Under the pieces are notes generated by a model. That model was given only the letters and a program-made list of their open reading frames with translations. It was not told where the DNA came from and searched no databases. From Rhodospirillaceae bacterium (GTDB lineage: Bacteria > Pseudomonadota > Alphaproteobacteria > Azospirillales > Azospirillaceae), in NCBI GenBank assembly GCA_029267445.1, contig JAJUIU010000001.1:81075-145074 (forward strand): a stretch of DNA of 64,000 bases, read 5' to 3'. Of this stretch, positions 18,548 to 28,042 are shown in pieces (within the stretch, counting starts at the first letter, position 1; the number at the start of each line of letters is the position of its first letter). The translations under genes were made by a program, and so were the position numbers.

Positions 18548-18571
18548 CGACCTCGAGCCGCGGAGACGGAG

Positions 18572-18604
18572 AAAAAACCCCCGGCCGCACGGCCGGGGGT
18601 TTTT
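18572..18604. terminator. bidirectional intrinsic terminator
   Basis: A perfect 9-bp stem CCCCCGGCC / GGCCGGGGG with loop GCAC, flanked by six A on the left and five T on the right. It lies between two convergent LuxR-type regulator genes and should stop transcription from both sides. Confidence 0.92.
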
Positions 18605-18631
18605 CATGCCCGAAAACGAAGAGGAGCGCGG

Positions 18632-19360
18632 CTAGGCCGACCGTGCTTCCGACTGATGCGCCTCGCGTCCACCTTGGCGCGCCATAGGCAACGCCTGCTG
18701 CTGCCGCGCGGCGAAAACGCCCGCCTCGGTGCGGTTACGGAAGTGCAGCTTGGCCAGCACGCTGCGGACCATCGACTTCACCACCGCCTCGGACAGGTTG
18801 AGCTGTTCGGCGATGGTCCGGTTGTTCAAACCCTGGCCGAGGAGCTGAAGGCAGCGGAACTCGACGTCGGTGAGGCGCGGCAGGAGTGTCAGCCGGATCT
18901 CGTCGACGCCCATCCTGGACAGGAACTGCTTCGGCAGGATGCAGTGGCCTTCGACACCGAGGTCGATCAGTTCGCTTACCCTGTTGAGGTTGATGTCCTC
19001 GAAGACCCAGGCGTCGGCGAATGCCAGGATATGGGCGGCGTCGAGGAGTTCCCGGCTGCTGAGGATCACGATGATCCGGCTGCGCCTGGAGAGGCGCAGA
19101 TAGACCATCGGTTCATTCTCCCGCAGCGCCGCGAATTGCTGGACGTCGATCAGGATGACGTCCGGCGTGCCGGACGCCTGGCTCAGCTCCGCGATATCAT
19201 GACAGACGGTGACGCGGTGGCGTCCCTCCCTGTCCAAGGCCGCCAGCAGCTGACTTCCTATGACCTCGTCGCCCGGTACCAGACAGACATGCATCGTGTT
19301 CACCTTGCCCCGGCGCGCCCTGGCTGCGGATTCTGTGGATCGGTCGCTCTGCGCATCCAT
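18632..19360 (-). CDS. LuxR-type regulator with degenerate receiver (second of three)
   Basis: A 242-residue protein. The receiver-like domain (from MHVCLVPGDEVIGSQL) keeps an Asp at the end of the third strand (VILIDVQQF) but lacks the N-terminal Asp pair, and the usual Lys is replaced (DAWVFEDINL). The LuxR helix-turn-helix is intact (LTDVEFRCLQLLGQGLNNRT, LSEAVVKSMVRSVLAKL). Phosphorylation-independent control is therefore likely. AAGAG and AAGGA precede the start at 19360; an internal ATG at codon 23 would give the shorter receiver-first form. Confidence 0.87.
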   Translation of the reverse strand: MDAQSDRSTESAARARRGKVNTMHVCLVPGDEVIGSQLLAALDREGRHRVTVCHDIAELSQASGTPDVILIDVQQFAALRENEPMVYLRLSRRSRIIVILSSRELLDAAHILAFADAWVFEDINLNRVSELIDLGVEGHCILPKQFLSRMGVDEIRLTLLPRLTDVEFRCLQLLGQGLNNRTIAEQLNLSEAVVKSMVRSVLAKLHFRNRTEAGVFAARQQQALPMARQGGREAHQSEARSA

Positions 19361-19874
19361 GTCCTTGCTCTTCTGCGTTATCGGCGCGCCCGTTCAACAA
19401 GAAGCGCAGCTGTTCCTTCCCAGGATCAAATGAAATGCAACGCCCTGCTTAATACGAATGGATCGGGATGAATGATTTCACGAACCCTGGGAAATTGCGC
19501 TCGGTCAGGTTTGTTGGAATCCGAGGCCGCATATTCGCGACAATACAGCGGGTAGCTTGGTCCTCAAGGTCGGCAAACGGTTATCCGCCTTTATCTTGTG
19601 ATACCCCGCCAAGTCCGGTGCCTTAGCGCCGAATTCGAGTGCATCGGTTGGCTTCGGATTATTCATTCGGTACAGGTGTGGCGCGGCCCCTCTCCGCGCG
19701 AAGGTGGTAACGGCGGGGACCGCCGCGCGGGTCGTCCTGCGACGCGTGCGAAGGCATGCTCCTGCATGCATATACTTGTATGAGGCGGCGGAACGGCGTA
19801 TATAAGGGTACGTGGGCCCGTCTGGACACCCTGACGTCAGCCTCGGTCTTACCCCCAACCGGCGCACGGTGCCG
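19361..19874. other. long divergent promoter region, no gene seen
   Basis: About 510 bp between two divergent LuxR-type regulator genes, AT-richer than its surroundings. A TATATAAG element lies near 19798-19805 ahead of the rightward gene, and GCATGC/TGCATGC repeats near 19753-19770 form a short palindromic cluster. No credible gene on either strand. The length suggests several regulator sites. Confidence 0.45.
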
Positions 19875-20549
19875 ATGTTGTTCCTGATCGCAGATAGCAG
19901 CAAATCCTTCAGGGCCCGTCTACGGGAGATTGTCTCCCGCTGGAGCTGGGTCGACGATGTCGTCGAGGCGGACGAGTTCGCCCGCATGGCGCTCGAACCC
20001 GTCGATTTGGCGGTCATCGCCGCCGACCTTCCCGGTCTCGCGGCGGGCGGGATCGCGGATCTGAGGCGTTCGGCGCCGGACTGCCGGATCATCATCGTCG
20101 GTCCCGATGATGCCGAGATCCTGCGGTCCATGCTCGGGGAGGGGGCTGTCGCCTACATCCGCCGAAACGAAGTGGAACAATCCATCCGGGCCGCCGTGCA
20201 GACGGTGCGGGCCGGGGGAATCCATGTTCCCCCGCTGAGCGGTCTGCGTCCGGTCAAGGAAACACTGATGACGTCGGCGGGCCCGGTTCCGGCCGGCTTC
20301 TTCCGCGAGAACGCGGTGCAATACCTGACGCGGCGCCAGTGCGAAGTCCTCGCCATGATCCGCGACGACTGGAGCAACACCGACATCGCAGAGGTGCTCG
20401 GCGTCACGGTGGGCACCGTGAAGATCCACATCACGGCGATCTTCAAGGCGCTGGGCGTCCGCAACCGCGTGCAGGCGCGCGTCGCCGCCGAGCGGCTGGA
20501 ACTGCCGAACCCTCCACCGAAGCCTCAAGGCCCGCCCCCGTCCGCCTAG
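19875..20549 (+). CDS. LuxR-type regulator with degenerate receiver (third of three)
   Basis: About 224 residues from ATG 19875 (GTG 19869 is an alternative). The receiver-like domain begins MLFLIADSSKSFRARL; an Asp is present in LAVIAADLPGL, but the N-terminal acidic pair is reduced and the Lys position is Arg (VAYIRRNEV). The C-terminal LuxR domain is intact (LTRRQCEVLAMIRDDWSNTD, VTVGTVKIHITAIFKALG). It ends in a four-base convergent overlap with the zinc-ribbon gene. Its ligand or signal is unknown. Confidence 0.87.
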   Translation: MLFLIADSSKSFRARLREIVSRWSWVDDVVEADEFARMALEPVDLAVIAADLPGLAAGGIADLRRSAPDCRIIIVGPDDAEILRSMLGEGAVAYIRRNEVEQSIRAAVQTVRAGGIHVPPLSGLRPVKETLMTSAGPVPAGFFRENAVQYLTRRQCEVLAMIRDDWSNTDIAEVLGVTVGTVKIHITAIFKALGVRNRVQARVAAERLELPNPPPKPQGPPPSA

Positions 20550-20824
20550 CCGTGCCGGCTGACCAGTCCGGGCGAAGGCCAGGCCGGGCGCGTGGCGATG
20601 TCGCGGGTGCCGCAGCCGGTGCAGCGCAGATGCGCCCCGACGTCCGGCACCGGCATGGCCGCCCCCAGCCTCTCCGCCAGAAGGGGGGTGGGCAGCACCG
20701 CGTTGTGGCCGCACCGGTTGCACCAGCAGAACACGTCATGACCCAGCGCCGCGAGGTCGGCCAGGGTCGTGGCCCGCCGGTCGCGCTCCAGGTCCCGATC
20801 GAGTGCCCGCTTGATCCCGGCCAT
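20546..20824 (-). CDS. small zinc-ribbon protein
   Basis: A 92-residue protein with two Cys knuckles, CWCNRCGH (about residue 33) and LRCTGCGTRD (near 66), plus a conserved-looking RPAWP segment. This looks like a structural zinc site; no enzyme motif is seen. Similar uncharacterised proteins occur in Rhodospirillales. The start at 20824 removes a poorly conserved upstream extension that has no Shine-Dalgarno advantage. Confidence 0.7.
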   Translation of the reverse strand: MAGIKRALDRDLERDRRATTLADLAALGHDVFCWCNRCGHNAVLPTPLLAERLGAAMPVPDVGAHLRCTGCGTRDIATRPAWPSPGLVSRHG

Positions 20825-20993
20825 GTCCTGACGATGAAAGGACGGCAATCCTAAAAAGGAACATAACAGGAACATCTGGGGTGGGCAATGCCCTCTCGTG
20901 GCGTGGCGGGACATGTCCCGGGGCATGGCTGCGATCCGTCGAAAGAGGCTTGATTTGGCCGTGACGCGCCGCTAACTCTCTCCGGCCTGCGAC

Positions 20994-21069
20994 GTCCCCA
21001 TCGTCTAGAGGCCTAGGACACCAGCCTTTCACGTTGGCAGCACGGGTTCGAATCCCGTTGGGGACGCCA
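20994..21069 (+). tRNA. tRNA-Glu (UUC)
   Basis: A full cloverleaf: acceptor GTCCCCA / TGGGGAC, anticodon stem CCAGC / GTTGG with loop CTTTCAC giving anticodon TTC, T-arm with GGTTCGAATCC, and an encoded CCA at 21067-21069. Confidence 0.97.
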
Positions 21070-21195
21070 GGCTTTCCAAGCCATCATGCGCCGGATGCGA
21101 GCGGTCGGAAATCATTCGCCGACTGATCCTTGTCAACGCGCGACCCTCCGGCAGGGGCTAGTCAGGTCCGAACGCAATCGCACCGCGGCCCGGCC

Positions 21196-21954
21196 ATGTA
21201 TGACCATGCCCTCCACGCCCTCGACGTCGCCGGCCTCTGGCCGATGATGTCGGCTCTCTTCCTGACCGGACTGGTCGGTGGTTTCGGGCACTGCACCTCC
21301 ATGTGCGGCCCGTTCGTCCTGGCTCAGGTCGGTGGCAGCGTGTCCGCGCGACCGGACCCGCAGGGCACGGCCGTGATGACGCGGGCGGGACGCGGCGTGC
21401 TCGTTCCCTACCATCTGGGCCGGTTGACGACATACGCGGCCCTCGGCGGGCTCGCGGGCGGGCTGTCCGGGCTCGTGGTCAGAGCGACGGAGTTCCAGTG
21501 GATCCTGGTGGCGTTCCTGCTGCTGGCCGCGGCGATGTTCCTTATCCAGGGGCTGAAGGGCCTGTCACGCTGGCTGCCGGCCCTTGGCCGTATCCCGACT
21601 CCGGGCGGCGATCTGGTTCATGCGGCGGCCCGGATGCTGTCCCGCCCGCTGCGGCCCTTGTTCGCCGATCCGGGCGGAGCCAACGGGTACGCCCTGGGCC
21701 TGGCGCTCGGGTTCCTGCCGTGCGGATTCCTCTATGCGGCGCTGGCATCGTCGGTCGGTACCGGGAGCGCCGTCGGCGGCGTCGCGGTCATGGCCGCCTT
21801 CGCCGCCGGCACGATGCCGAGCCTGATGGCCGTGGGAATCCTGGGCTCCGTGGCCGGATCACGGTGGATGGGCCTGATCAGTACGGCGACGCCGGCGTTG
21901 ATGCTGTTCAACGCCGGCGTCCTTGTCGTGATGGCCGGGCACGCCCTCGGCTGA
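21196..21954 (+). CDS. TauE/SafE-like (UreH/DsbD-type) membrane transporter
   Basis: A 252-residue polytopic membrane protein. The diagnostic FGHCTSMCGPFVLAQ motif near residue 33 and LGFLPCGFLYAALASS later are the paired Cys motifs of the sulfite exporter TauE/SafE (UreH-like) family that commonly accompanies cbb3 oxidase genes; a copper or thiol role has been suggested for such proteins. The start at 21196 is chosen so the first helix follows directly; no strong Shine-Dalgarno is present. Confidence 0.8.
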   Translation: MYDHALHALDVAGLWPMMSALFLTGLVGGFGHCTSMCGPFVLAQVGGSVSARPDPQGTAVMTRAGRGVLVPYHLGRLTTYAALGGLAGGLSGLVVRATEFQWILVAFLLLAAAMFLIQGLKGLSRWLPALGRIPTPGGDLVHAAARMLSRPLRPLFADPGGANGYALGLALGFLPCGFLYAALASSVGTGSAVGGVAVMAAFAAGTMPSLMAVGILGSVAGSRWMGLISTATPALMLFNAGVLVVMAGHALG

Positions 21955-21976
21955 GCCGGGGCGGCCGTCCCCCCGC

Positions 21977-22765
21977 CTATTCTTCCTTGGCGACCAGATC
22001 GCGGTAGGCGTGCCACGTGGCGTGGCCGATCAGCGGCAGCGCGATGGCGAGGCCGACGAACAGGGTGGCCATGCCGACCCCGGCACAGAAGACGATGATG
22101 AAGGCCCACAGCAGCATCGGCTTCGGGTTGAGGCGCACCGCCGTGATCGATGTGACGATGGCCGTGAACACGTTGGTGTCCCGATCCAGCAGCATCGGCA
22201 CCGAGACGGCACCGATGGCGAAGACGAGCAGCGCCAGGACGCCGCCCACCAACGTGCCGACCACCAGGAAGGGCAGGCTGACGTCGGAATTGAACACGAC
22301 GTTGATCAGGTTCGCGAAGTTCGGATTCAGATCGGAGAAGAACACGGCGTAGAGCAGCGTGGCGATCCGAATCCAGAACAGCAGGAACAGCGCCAGGACG
22401 AGGCCCATGTAGGCGATGTGGCGCGGATTGGCGAGGAATGCCCTGATTGCCGCCCCCAGTGAGACCGGCTCGCCCGTGGAGAGGCGCCGACTCGTCTCGT
22501 AGAGGCCGACGGCGGCCAGCGGGGCCACCAGCATGAAGCCCGCGCACATCGGCAGGATCAGATAGAAGAAGCCGGTGCCGGTCATCACCAGCACCAGGGC
22601 CCAGCTGAAGGCCACGACGATGGCGCCGTAGGCCATGCTGACGGGCCAGGCCCGCTTCAGGTCGGCGAATCCGGCTTCGAGCCAAGCCCAAGGCCTGTCG
22701 TCGGCGATGACCCGCACCTGCGGCGACGGGCTTGTGAAAACTGGGACCGCATTGGTGTCGGTCAT
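21977..22765 (-). CDS. DUF2189 polytopic membrane protein
   Basis: A 262-residue membrane protein with about six hydrophobic helices (AYGAIVVAFSWALVLVMTG, FYLILPMCAGFMLVAPLAAV and others) and the DUF2189 signature around AWLEAGFADLKRAWPVSMAYG and GLYETSRRLSTGEP. The family has no assigned function but often lies beside cytochrome oxidase genes. It is divergent from ccoN and could share the FNR box at 22933-22946. Confidence 0.85.
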   Translation of the reverse strand: MTDTNAVPVFTSPSPQVRVIADDRPWAWLEAGFADLKRAWPVSMAYGAIVVAFSWALVLVMTGTGFFYLILPMCAGFMLVAPLAAVGLYETSRRLSTGEPVSLGAAIRAFLANPRHIAYMGLVLALFLLFWIRIATLLYAVFFSDLNPNFANLINVVFNSDVSLPFLVVGTLVGGVLALLVFAIGAVSVPMLLDRDTNVFTAIVTSITAVRLNPKPMLLWAFIIVFCAGVGMATLFVGLAIALPLIGHATWHAYRDLVAKEE

Positions 22766-22932
22766 CTGTCGCTCCTTGGAACGTCGCGTCCGCCGAGGCT
22801 GTCGCGTCCGCCGTGGTCGTCATCTTCCCGCTTTGCGGAGTCCTTCCATGCGGGCGTGACTGTACTTCGGATCGTTGCGGCGGCACCTCCCCGAACATGG
22901 TGCGACACTATATCCCGGTGGTAAAGACCTCG

Positions 22933-22946
22933 TTGATTCAAATCAA
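22933..22946. promoter_or_regulatory. FNR/Anr-type box
   Basis: TTGATTCAAATCAA is a perfect match to the FNR-family consensus TTGAT-N4-ATCAA. It lies 99 bp upstream of the ccoN ATG and 167 bp from the divergent DUF2189 start, predicting oxygen-responsive activation of the cbb3 operon by an FnrL/FixK-type regulator. Confidence 0.88.
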
Positions 22947-23045
22947 TGCGTGGCCCCGGACGCATGGCGATTGTGCCGCCATTCGTGAAAGCCGGTCCGG
23001 GCGGCCCCTCCGCCCCCCCGGCGCTATCCAAGACCGGGGGAGATT

Positions 23046-24527
23046 ATGTCCATTGCCCTCACCGGCGAGCAGTCCCACGCGACGGCGGGACCCGTCGTTC
23101 AGGAGGCGTACTACGAGGACGTGGTGCGCGCCTTCATCATCGCGGCCATGTTCTGGGGCGTCGCGGCCTTCCTCGTGGGGGTCGTGATCGCGCTGCAGCT
23201 GGCCTTCCCCGTCCTGAACCTGGACCTTGAATGGACCACGTTCGGGCGGCTGCGCCCGCTGCACACCTCGGCGGCGATCTTCGCCTTCGGCGGCAGCGCG
23301 CTGATCGGCTCCTCCCTCTACGTGGTGCAGCGGACCTGCCGCGCGCCCCTGTTCGGAGGCCCCGAGCTCGCTTGGTTCGTCTTCTTCGGCTACCAGCTCT
23401 TCATCGTGCTGGCCGCGACCGGCTACCTGCTGGGCATCACCCAGGGCAAGGAGTACGCCGAGCCCGAGTGGTACGTCGACCTCTGGCTGACCATCGTCTG
23501 GGTGGTCTATCTGGTCGTCTTCGCCGGCACGCTGTTCAAGCGGCGCGAGCCGCACATCTACGTGGCCAACTGGTTCTACCTGGCCTTCATCATCACCATC
23601 GCGATGCTGCACATCGTCAACAACCTGACGGTGCCGGTCAGCTTCGTGGGGACGAAGAGCTACGTGGCCTGGGCCGGCGTCCAGGACGCGATGATCCAAT
23701 GGTGGTACGGCCACAACGCGGTGGGCTTCTTCCTGACCGCCGGCTTCCTGGGCATGATGTACTACTTCATCCCCAAGCGCGCCGGCCGCCCGATCTACAG
23801 CTACCGCCTGTCGATCGTGCACTTCTGGGCCCTGATCTTCCTCTACATCTGGGCCGGTCCGCACCACCTGCACTACACGGCGCTGCCCGACTGGACGCAG
23901 ACGCTGGGCATGGTGTTCTCGGTCATCCTCTGGATGCCGAGCTGGGGCGGCATGATCAACGGCATCATGACCCTGTCGGGCGCCTGGGACAAACTGCGCA
24001 CCGATCCCGGCCTGCGCTTCTCGGTCACGGCGGTCGCCTTCTACGGCATGAGCACGTTCGAAGGCCCGGTCATGTCGATCAAGGCCGTCAACGCGCTGAG
24101 CCACTACACCGACTGGACCATCGGCCACGTGCACTCCGGTGCGCTCGGCTGGGTCGCCTTCATCAGCTTCGGCATGATCTACTATCTCGTGCCCGTGCTC
24201 TGGAGGAAGAAGGAGGTCTGGAGCCAGGCGCTGATCGAGTGGCACTACTGGATCGCGACCCTGGGCATCGTCCTCTACATCACGGCGATGTGGGTCAGCG
24301 GCATCATGCAGGGCCTGATGTGGCGCGCCTACGACGAGTTCGGCTTCCTGCAGTACTCGTTCGTCGAGACCGTCGCGGCGATGCATCCCTACTACGTGAT
24401 CCGCGCCCTCGGCGGGGTGCTGTTCCTCACCGGCGCGCTGATCATGGTCTACAACCTCTACCGCACCGTGAAGAGCGGCGTGCCCGAACAGGCCGCGCTG
24501 CCGGCGGCCGCCGCCGCCGCCGAGTGA
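23046..24527 (+). CDS. ccoN: cbb3 cytochrome c oxidase subunit I
   Basis: A 493-residue heme-copper oxidase catalytic subunit with 12 or more membrane helices. Heme and Cu_B ligands are visible in [51 protein letters not shown] and [11 protein letters not shown]. The family reduces O2 to water with high affinity in the inner membrane. GGGGGAG precedes the ATG. It is the first gene of the ccoNOQP operon; ccoO follows after 13 bp. Confidence 0.98.
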   Translation: MSIALTGEQSHATAGPVVQEAYYEDVVRAFIIAAMFWGVAAFLVGVVIALQLAFPVLNLDLEWTTFGRLRPLHTSAAIFAFGGSALIGSSLYVVQRTCRAPLFGGPELAWFVFFGYQLFIVLAATGYLLGITQGKEYAEPEWYVDLWLTIVWVVYLVVFAGTLFKRREPHIYVANWFYLAFIITIAMLHIVNNLTVPVSFVGTKSYVAWAGVQDAMIQWWYGHNAVGFFLTAGFLGMMYYFIPKRAGRPIYSYRLSIVHFWALIFLYIWAGPHHLHYTALPDWTQTLGMVFSVILWMPSWGGMINGIMTLSGAWDKLRTDPGLRFSVTAVAFYGMSTFEGPVMSIKAVNALSHYTDWTIGHVHSGALGWVAFISFGMIYYLVPVLWRKKEVWSQALIEWHYWIATLGIVLYITAMWVSGIMQGLMWRAYDEFGFLQYSFVETVAAMHPYYVIRALGGVLFLTGALIMVYNLYRTVKSGVPEQAALPAAAAAAE

Positions 24528-24540
24528 GGAGGGATCCGTC

Positions 24541-25272
24541 ATGAAACTCAGTCACGCGATCATCGAGAAGAACGTCCTCCTCCTGGCGGTGCTCAGCCTG
24601 ATCACCGTGTCGATCGGGGGACTGGTCCAGATCGTCCCGCTGTTCACCATCGAGACGACGATCGAACGGGTGGAGGGCATGCGGCCCTACACCCCGCTGG
24701 AGCTGGCCGGCCGCAACATCTACATCCGCGAGGGCTGCTACACCTGCCATAGCCAGCAGGTCCGCACCTTCCGGGACGAGGTGGAGCGCTATGGCCACTA
24801 CAGCCTCGCCGCCGAGAGCATGTACGACCACCCGTTCCAATGGGGGTCCAAGCGCACGGGCCCCGATCTGGCCCGGGTCGGCGGCAAGTACTCCAACGAC
24901 TGGCACGTGGCCCACATGATCAACCCGCGCGCCCTGGTGCCGGAATCGATCATGCCGGGCTATCCGTTCCTGGCCCGCAAGGCGCTGCGGTTCGACGACA
25001 TGGGGGCGCATCTGAAGGCCAACCGCGCGGTCGGCGTCCCCTACACGGACGAGCAGATCGAGCAGGCGGTCCTGGACGTGCGTCTCCAGGCCGGCGCCCT
25101 GCCGGACGGCGACACGGAAGCGCTGCTGGCCCGCTATCCCAAGGCGGTCCTCGGCGACTTCGACGGCGATCCCAACTTCGTCAGCGAGATGGACGCCCTT
25201 GTCGCCTATCTGCAGGTTCTTGGAACGCTGGTCGACTTCTCGAACCTCAACCCCGAAGACCTGAAGCAGTGA
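24541..25272 (+). CDS. ccoO: cbb3 oxidase monoheme subunit II
   Basis: A 243-residue membrane-anchored cytochrome c. An N-terminal helix ([20 protein letters not shown]) anchors a periplasmic domain with one heme site, [12 protein letters not shown], and a distal Met in SIMPGYPFL. It passes electrons from CcoP to CcoN. GAGGAGG precedes the start. Gene order N-O-Q-P is the standard one. Confidence 0.98.
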   Translation: MKLSHAIIEKNVLLLAVLSLITVSIGGLVQIVPLFTIETTIERVEGMRPYTPLELAGRNIYIREGCYTCHSQQVRTFRDEVERYGHYSLAAESMYDHPFQWGSKRTGPDLARVGGKYSNDWHVAHMINPRALVPESIMPGYPFLARKALRFDDMGAHLKANRAVGVPYTDEQIEQAVLDVRLQAGALPDGDTEALLARYPKAVLGDFDGDPNFVSEMDALVAYLQVLGTLVDFSNLNPEDLKQ

Positions 25273-25282
25273 GGAGGCGGCA

Positions 25283-25447
25283 ATGAGCGACTACTACGTC
25301 CTTCTCAAGGAACTCTGGGTCGTCTGGTTCATGATCCTGTTCCTGGGGATCGTCGTCTGGGTCTACTGGCCCGGCCGCGGCAAGCAGATGCAGGAACACG
25401 GGAACATCCCATTCCGGGACGACGAGTCCCGGCAGCAGCGGAAGTGA
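25283..25447 (+). CDS. ccoQ: cbb3 oxidase small subunit CcoQ
   Basis: A 54-residue protein: a short N-terminus (MSDYYVLLKELWVVWFM), one membrane helix (ILFLGIVVWVYW) and a basic/polar tail (GRGKQMQEH). The size, single helix and position between ccoO and ccoP fit CcoQ, which stabilises the oxidase. GAGGAGG lies just upstream of the ATG. Confidence 0.93.
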   Translation: MSDYYVLLKELWVVWFMILFLGIVVWVYWPGRGKQMQEHGNIPFRDDESRQQRK

Positions 25448-25454
25448 GGGTGTC

Positions 25455-26327
25455 ATGCCCACGAAAATCGAAAAGGATGCCGCAACCGGCCAGATGACCA
25501 CCGGTCATGAATGGGACGGCATCAAGGAACTGAACACGCCGCTGCCGAAGTGGTGGCTGTACACCTTCTACGCCACCATCGTGTTCGGGATCGTCTACAT
25601 GGTCCTGTACCCCGCCTGGCCCTCCCTGAGCGACCACACCAAGGGCGCCCTCGGCTGGACCCAGCGCGGCGAACTGGCCCAGAAGATGGAGGCCGAGCAG
25701 CAGCGACTGGCGCCGATCATGGCGCGGATCGAGGCGACCGACATCGCCGACATCCGCAACGATCCGGAGCTGATGGGCTATGTCGCGGCCGCCGGCCGGG
25801 TGGCGTTCGCCGACAACTGCGCCGGTTGCCACGGGGCCGGCGGTGCGGGTGCCGCCGGCGGGTTCCCGTCGCTGGCGGATGACGACTGGATCTGGGGCGG
25901 CACGCCGGACCAGATCCTGCAGACGGTCTCCTACGGTGTCCGCAACGCGAACGAGAACAGCCGCATCAACGACATGCCGCGCTTCGGCGTCGACCAGCTG
26001 CTCGACAGGGCGCAGATCGACGATGTCGCCGAGTATGTCCTGGCGATGTCCGGCACGGCCACCGACGCGGCCGCGGCCGAACGGGGGGCGGCCGTCTACG
26101 CGGAGAACTGCGCCTCCTGCCACGGTGAGAAGGGCGAGGGCATCGTCGACCTGGGCGGTCCCCGCCTGAACGACGGCATCTGGCTCTATGGCGGGGACAA
26201 GGCGTCGGTGGTGCACAGCATCACCTACGCGCGTCGCGGCAACATGCCGGCCTGGGCGGAGCGCCTGGATCCGGCGACGGTGAAGGTGCTGGCGGCCTAT
26301 GTCCACGCCCTGGGCGGCGGCCAGTAA
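25455..26327 (+). CDS. ccoP: cbb3 oxidase diheme subunit III
   Basis: A 290-residue diheme cytochrome c. An N-terminal conserved segment (HEWDGIKELNTPLPKWW) leads into one membrane helix (YATIVFGIVYMVLYP), followed by two periplasmic heme domains with CAGCHG and CASCHG. It accepts electrons from soluble cytochromes or the bc1 complex. The start is 7 bp after ccoQ; a terminator follows the stop. Confidence 0.98.
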   Translation: MPTKIEKDAATGQMTTGHEWDGIKELNTPLPKWWLYTFYATIVFGIVYMVLYPAWPSLSDHTKGALGWTQRGELAQKMEAEQQRLAPIMARIEATDIADIRNDPELMGYVAAAGRVAFADNCAGCHGAGGAGAAGGFPSLADDDWIWGGTPDQILQTVSYGVRNANENSRINDMPRFGVDQLLDRAQIDDVAEYVLAMSGTATDAAAAERGAAVYAENCASCHGEKGEGIVDLGGPRLNDGIWLYGGDKASVVHSITYARRGNMPAWAERLDPATVKVLAAYVHALGGGQ

Positions 26328-26356
26328 GCCGAGTACTTCAGGCGCCGAAGCATAGA

Positions 26357-26384
26357 GGGGCGGTCCGCGAGGGCCGCCCCTTTT
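26357..26384 (+). terminator. intrinsic terminator after ccoP
   Basis: A 9-bp stem GGGGCGGTC / GGCCGCCCC (one G-U pair) with a six-base loop and TTTT. It separates the structural ccoNOQP operon from the assembly genes. Confidence 0.85.
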
Positions 26385-26419
26385 CCGTTCGCATCCGTCC
26401 AGATTGTCGCACCGGGCCT

Positions 26420-26433
26420 TTGATCTAGCGCAA
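26420..26433. promoter_or_regulatory. FNR-like box upstream of ccoG
   Basis: TTGATCTAGCGCAA has a perfect left half-site and a right half matching ATCAA at three of five bases. It is 86 bp upstream of the ccoG ATG, so the assembly genes may share oxygen control with ccoNOQP. Confidence 0.6.
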
Positions 26434-26519
26434 GGTGGCGGGGCCGCTGGGGGCGTAGGGTCAGGCAACCACGTCGGTGCCCGAACCATTCACCCGATCG
26501 CCCCAGCCGAGGTTGCGCC

Positions 26520-28037
26520 ATGCACGGCCAGATCGATACCGTCGAGAAACCCCCGGCGAAACCCTCAGCCGGGAAGGGGGCGAAGCCCGCCCCGGTGGCG
26601 ATGACCGCCGACGACCTGCCACTCTACGCCAACCGCGTGAAGGTCTACCCGAAGGCCGTCAAGGGTCTCTACCGGAACCTCAAATGGGCGGTGCTGGCCT
26701 TCTGCCTGACGCTCTACTACGTCATGCCCTGGGTCCGCTGGGACCGGGGGCCGGGTGCCCCCGACCAGGCGCTGTTGATCGATATGGGCGCGCCGCGCGC
26801 CTATTTCTTCTGGATCGAGATCTGGCCGCAGGAGGTCTATTTCATCACGGGACTGCTGGTGCTGGGCGCCATCGGCCTGTTCCTCGTGACCTCGCTGTTC
26901 GGGCGGCTCTGGTGCGGCTATGCCTGCCCCCAGACGGTCTGGACCGACCTGTTCATGATGGTCGAGCGCTGGATCGAGGGCGACCGGGGTGCGCGCATGC
27001 GCCTGGACCAGTCGCCGATGTCGGCCGGGAAGCTCGCGCGGAAGACCGCCAAGCACGGCGTGTGGTTCCTGATCGCGCTCGCGACGGGCGGCGCCTGGGT
27101 GCTGTACTTCAACGATGCGCCGACGTTCGTGGTCGAGTTCTTCACCGGCCAGGCGACCGTCCAGCAGTACTTCTTCGTCGGCCTGTTCACGGCCAGCACC
27201 TATCTGCTGGCCGGGTGGGCGCGGGAGCAGGTCTGCACCTACATGTGCCCGTGGCCGCGCTTCCAGGCGGCCATGCTGGACACCCAGTCCATGGTCGTCA
27301 CCTACGAGAAGTGGCGGGGCGAGCCGCGCGGCAAGACCAAGGGTGCGGTGCCGCCCGATGGCTTCGGCGACTGCATCGACTGCGGCCAGTGCGTCGCCGC
27401 GTGCCCGACCGGCATCGACATCCGCGACGGGCTGCAGCTCGAGTGCATCGGCTGCGGCCTGTGCATCGACGCCTGCAACGAAATCATGACCAAGGTCGGC
27501 CGTCCGCTGAACCTCGTCCGTTTCGACACGGAGGCGAACCAGCTCGCCCGCGCCTGCGGCCAGTCGACGGGGTGGAAGCCGGTGCGCCCCCGCACGCTGA
27601 TCTATGCCGGCGTGCTGACGGTCGTCGCCGCCGTGATGCTGACGGCGCTGCTGCTGCGGACCACGCTGGAGGTCAACGTCCTGCGCGACCGGGCGCCGCT
27701 CTACGTGACGCTGTCCGACGGCGACATCCGGAACGGCTACACGCTCAAGATCCTGAACAAGCGGCGCGAGGCGCTGACCTTCCAGCTTTCGGTCACCGGG
27801 ATCGAGGGTGCGAGGCTGGTGGTCCAGGATGTCGGCGAGACCGCAGGCGGCGGGACCGTGCCTCTGGCGGCCGCCCCCGACAAGGTCGAGACGTTCCGGG
27901 TCTTCGTGATCGCGCCCCCGGCGGCGCTCGCCCAGGAGTCCAACCCCATCGACTTCGTCGTGGAGGAACCCCTGTCCGGTGACCGCGACGCCTATGACGC
28001 CGTGTTCGTCGGCCCCCACAAGACCCAGCGGAAGTGA
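26520..28037 (+). CDS. ccoG: cbb3 oxidase assembly ferredoxin-like protein CcoG
   Basis: A 505-residue membrane protein of the RdxA/FixG family: several helices (VLAFCLTLYYVMPWV, FITGLLVLGAIGLFLVTSLF), the CGYACPQTVWTDLF motif, then two [4Fe-4S] clusters in CIDCGQCVAACPTGID and LECIGCGLCIDACNEI, and a C-terminal periplasmic beta domain. CcoG-type proteins are linked to copper reduction during cbb3 assembly. First gene of ccoGHIS. Confidence 0.96.
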   Translation: MHGQIDTVEKPPAKPSAGKGAKPAPVAMTADDLPLYANRVKVYPKAVKGLYRNLKWAVLAFCLTLYYVMPWVRWDRGPGAPDQALLIDMGAPRAYFFWIEIWPQEVYFITGLLVLGAIGLFLVTSLFGRLWCGYACPQTVWTDLFMMVERWIEGDRGARMRLDQSPMSAGKLARKTAKHGVWFLIALATGGAWVLYFNDAPTFVVEFFTGQATVQQYFFVGLFTASTYLLAGWAREQVCTYMCPWPRFQAAMLDTQSMVVTYEKWRGEPRGKTKGAVPPDGFGDCIDCGQCVAACPTGIDIRDGLQLECIGCGLCIDACNEIMTKVGRPLNLVRFDTEANQLARACGQSTGWKPVRPRTLIYAGVLTVVAAVMLTALLLRTTLEVNVLRDRAPLYVTLSDGDIRNGYTLKILNKRREALTFQLSVTGIEGARLVVQDVGETAGGGTVPLAAAPDKVETFRVFVIAPPAALAQESNPIDFVVEEPLSGDRDAYDAVFVGPHKTQRK

Positions 28038-28042
28038 CGGCC

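Noticed and set aside
22938..24542. A 534-codon minus-strand frame opposite ccoN
   Set aside because: Mirrors the codon bias of ccoN and has low-complexity Asp/His/Gly-rich sequence without any recognisable fold.
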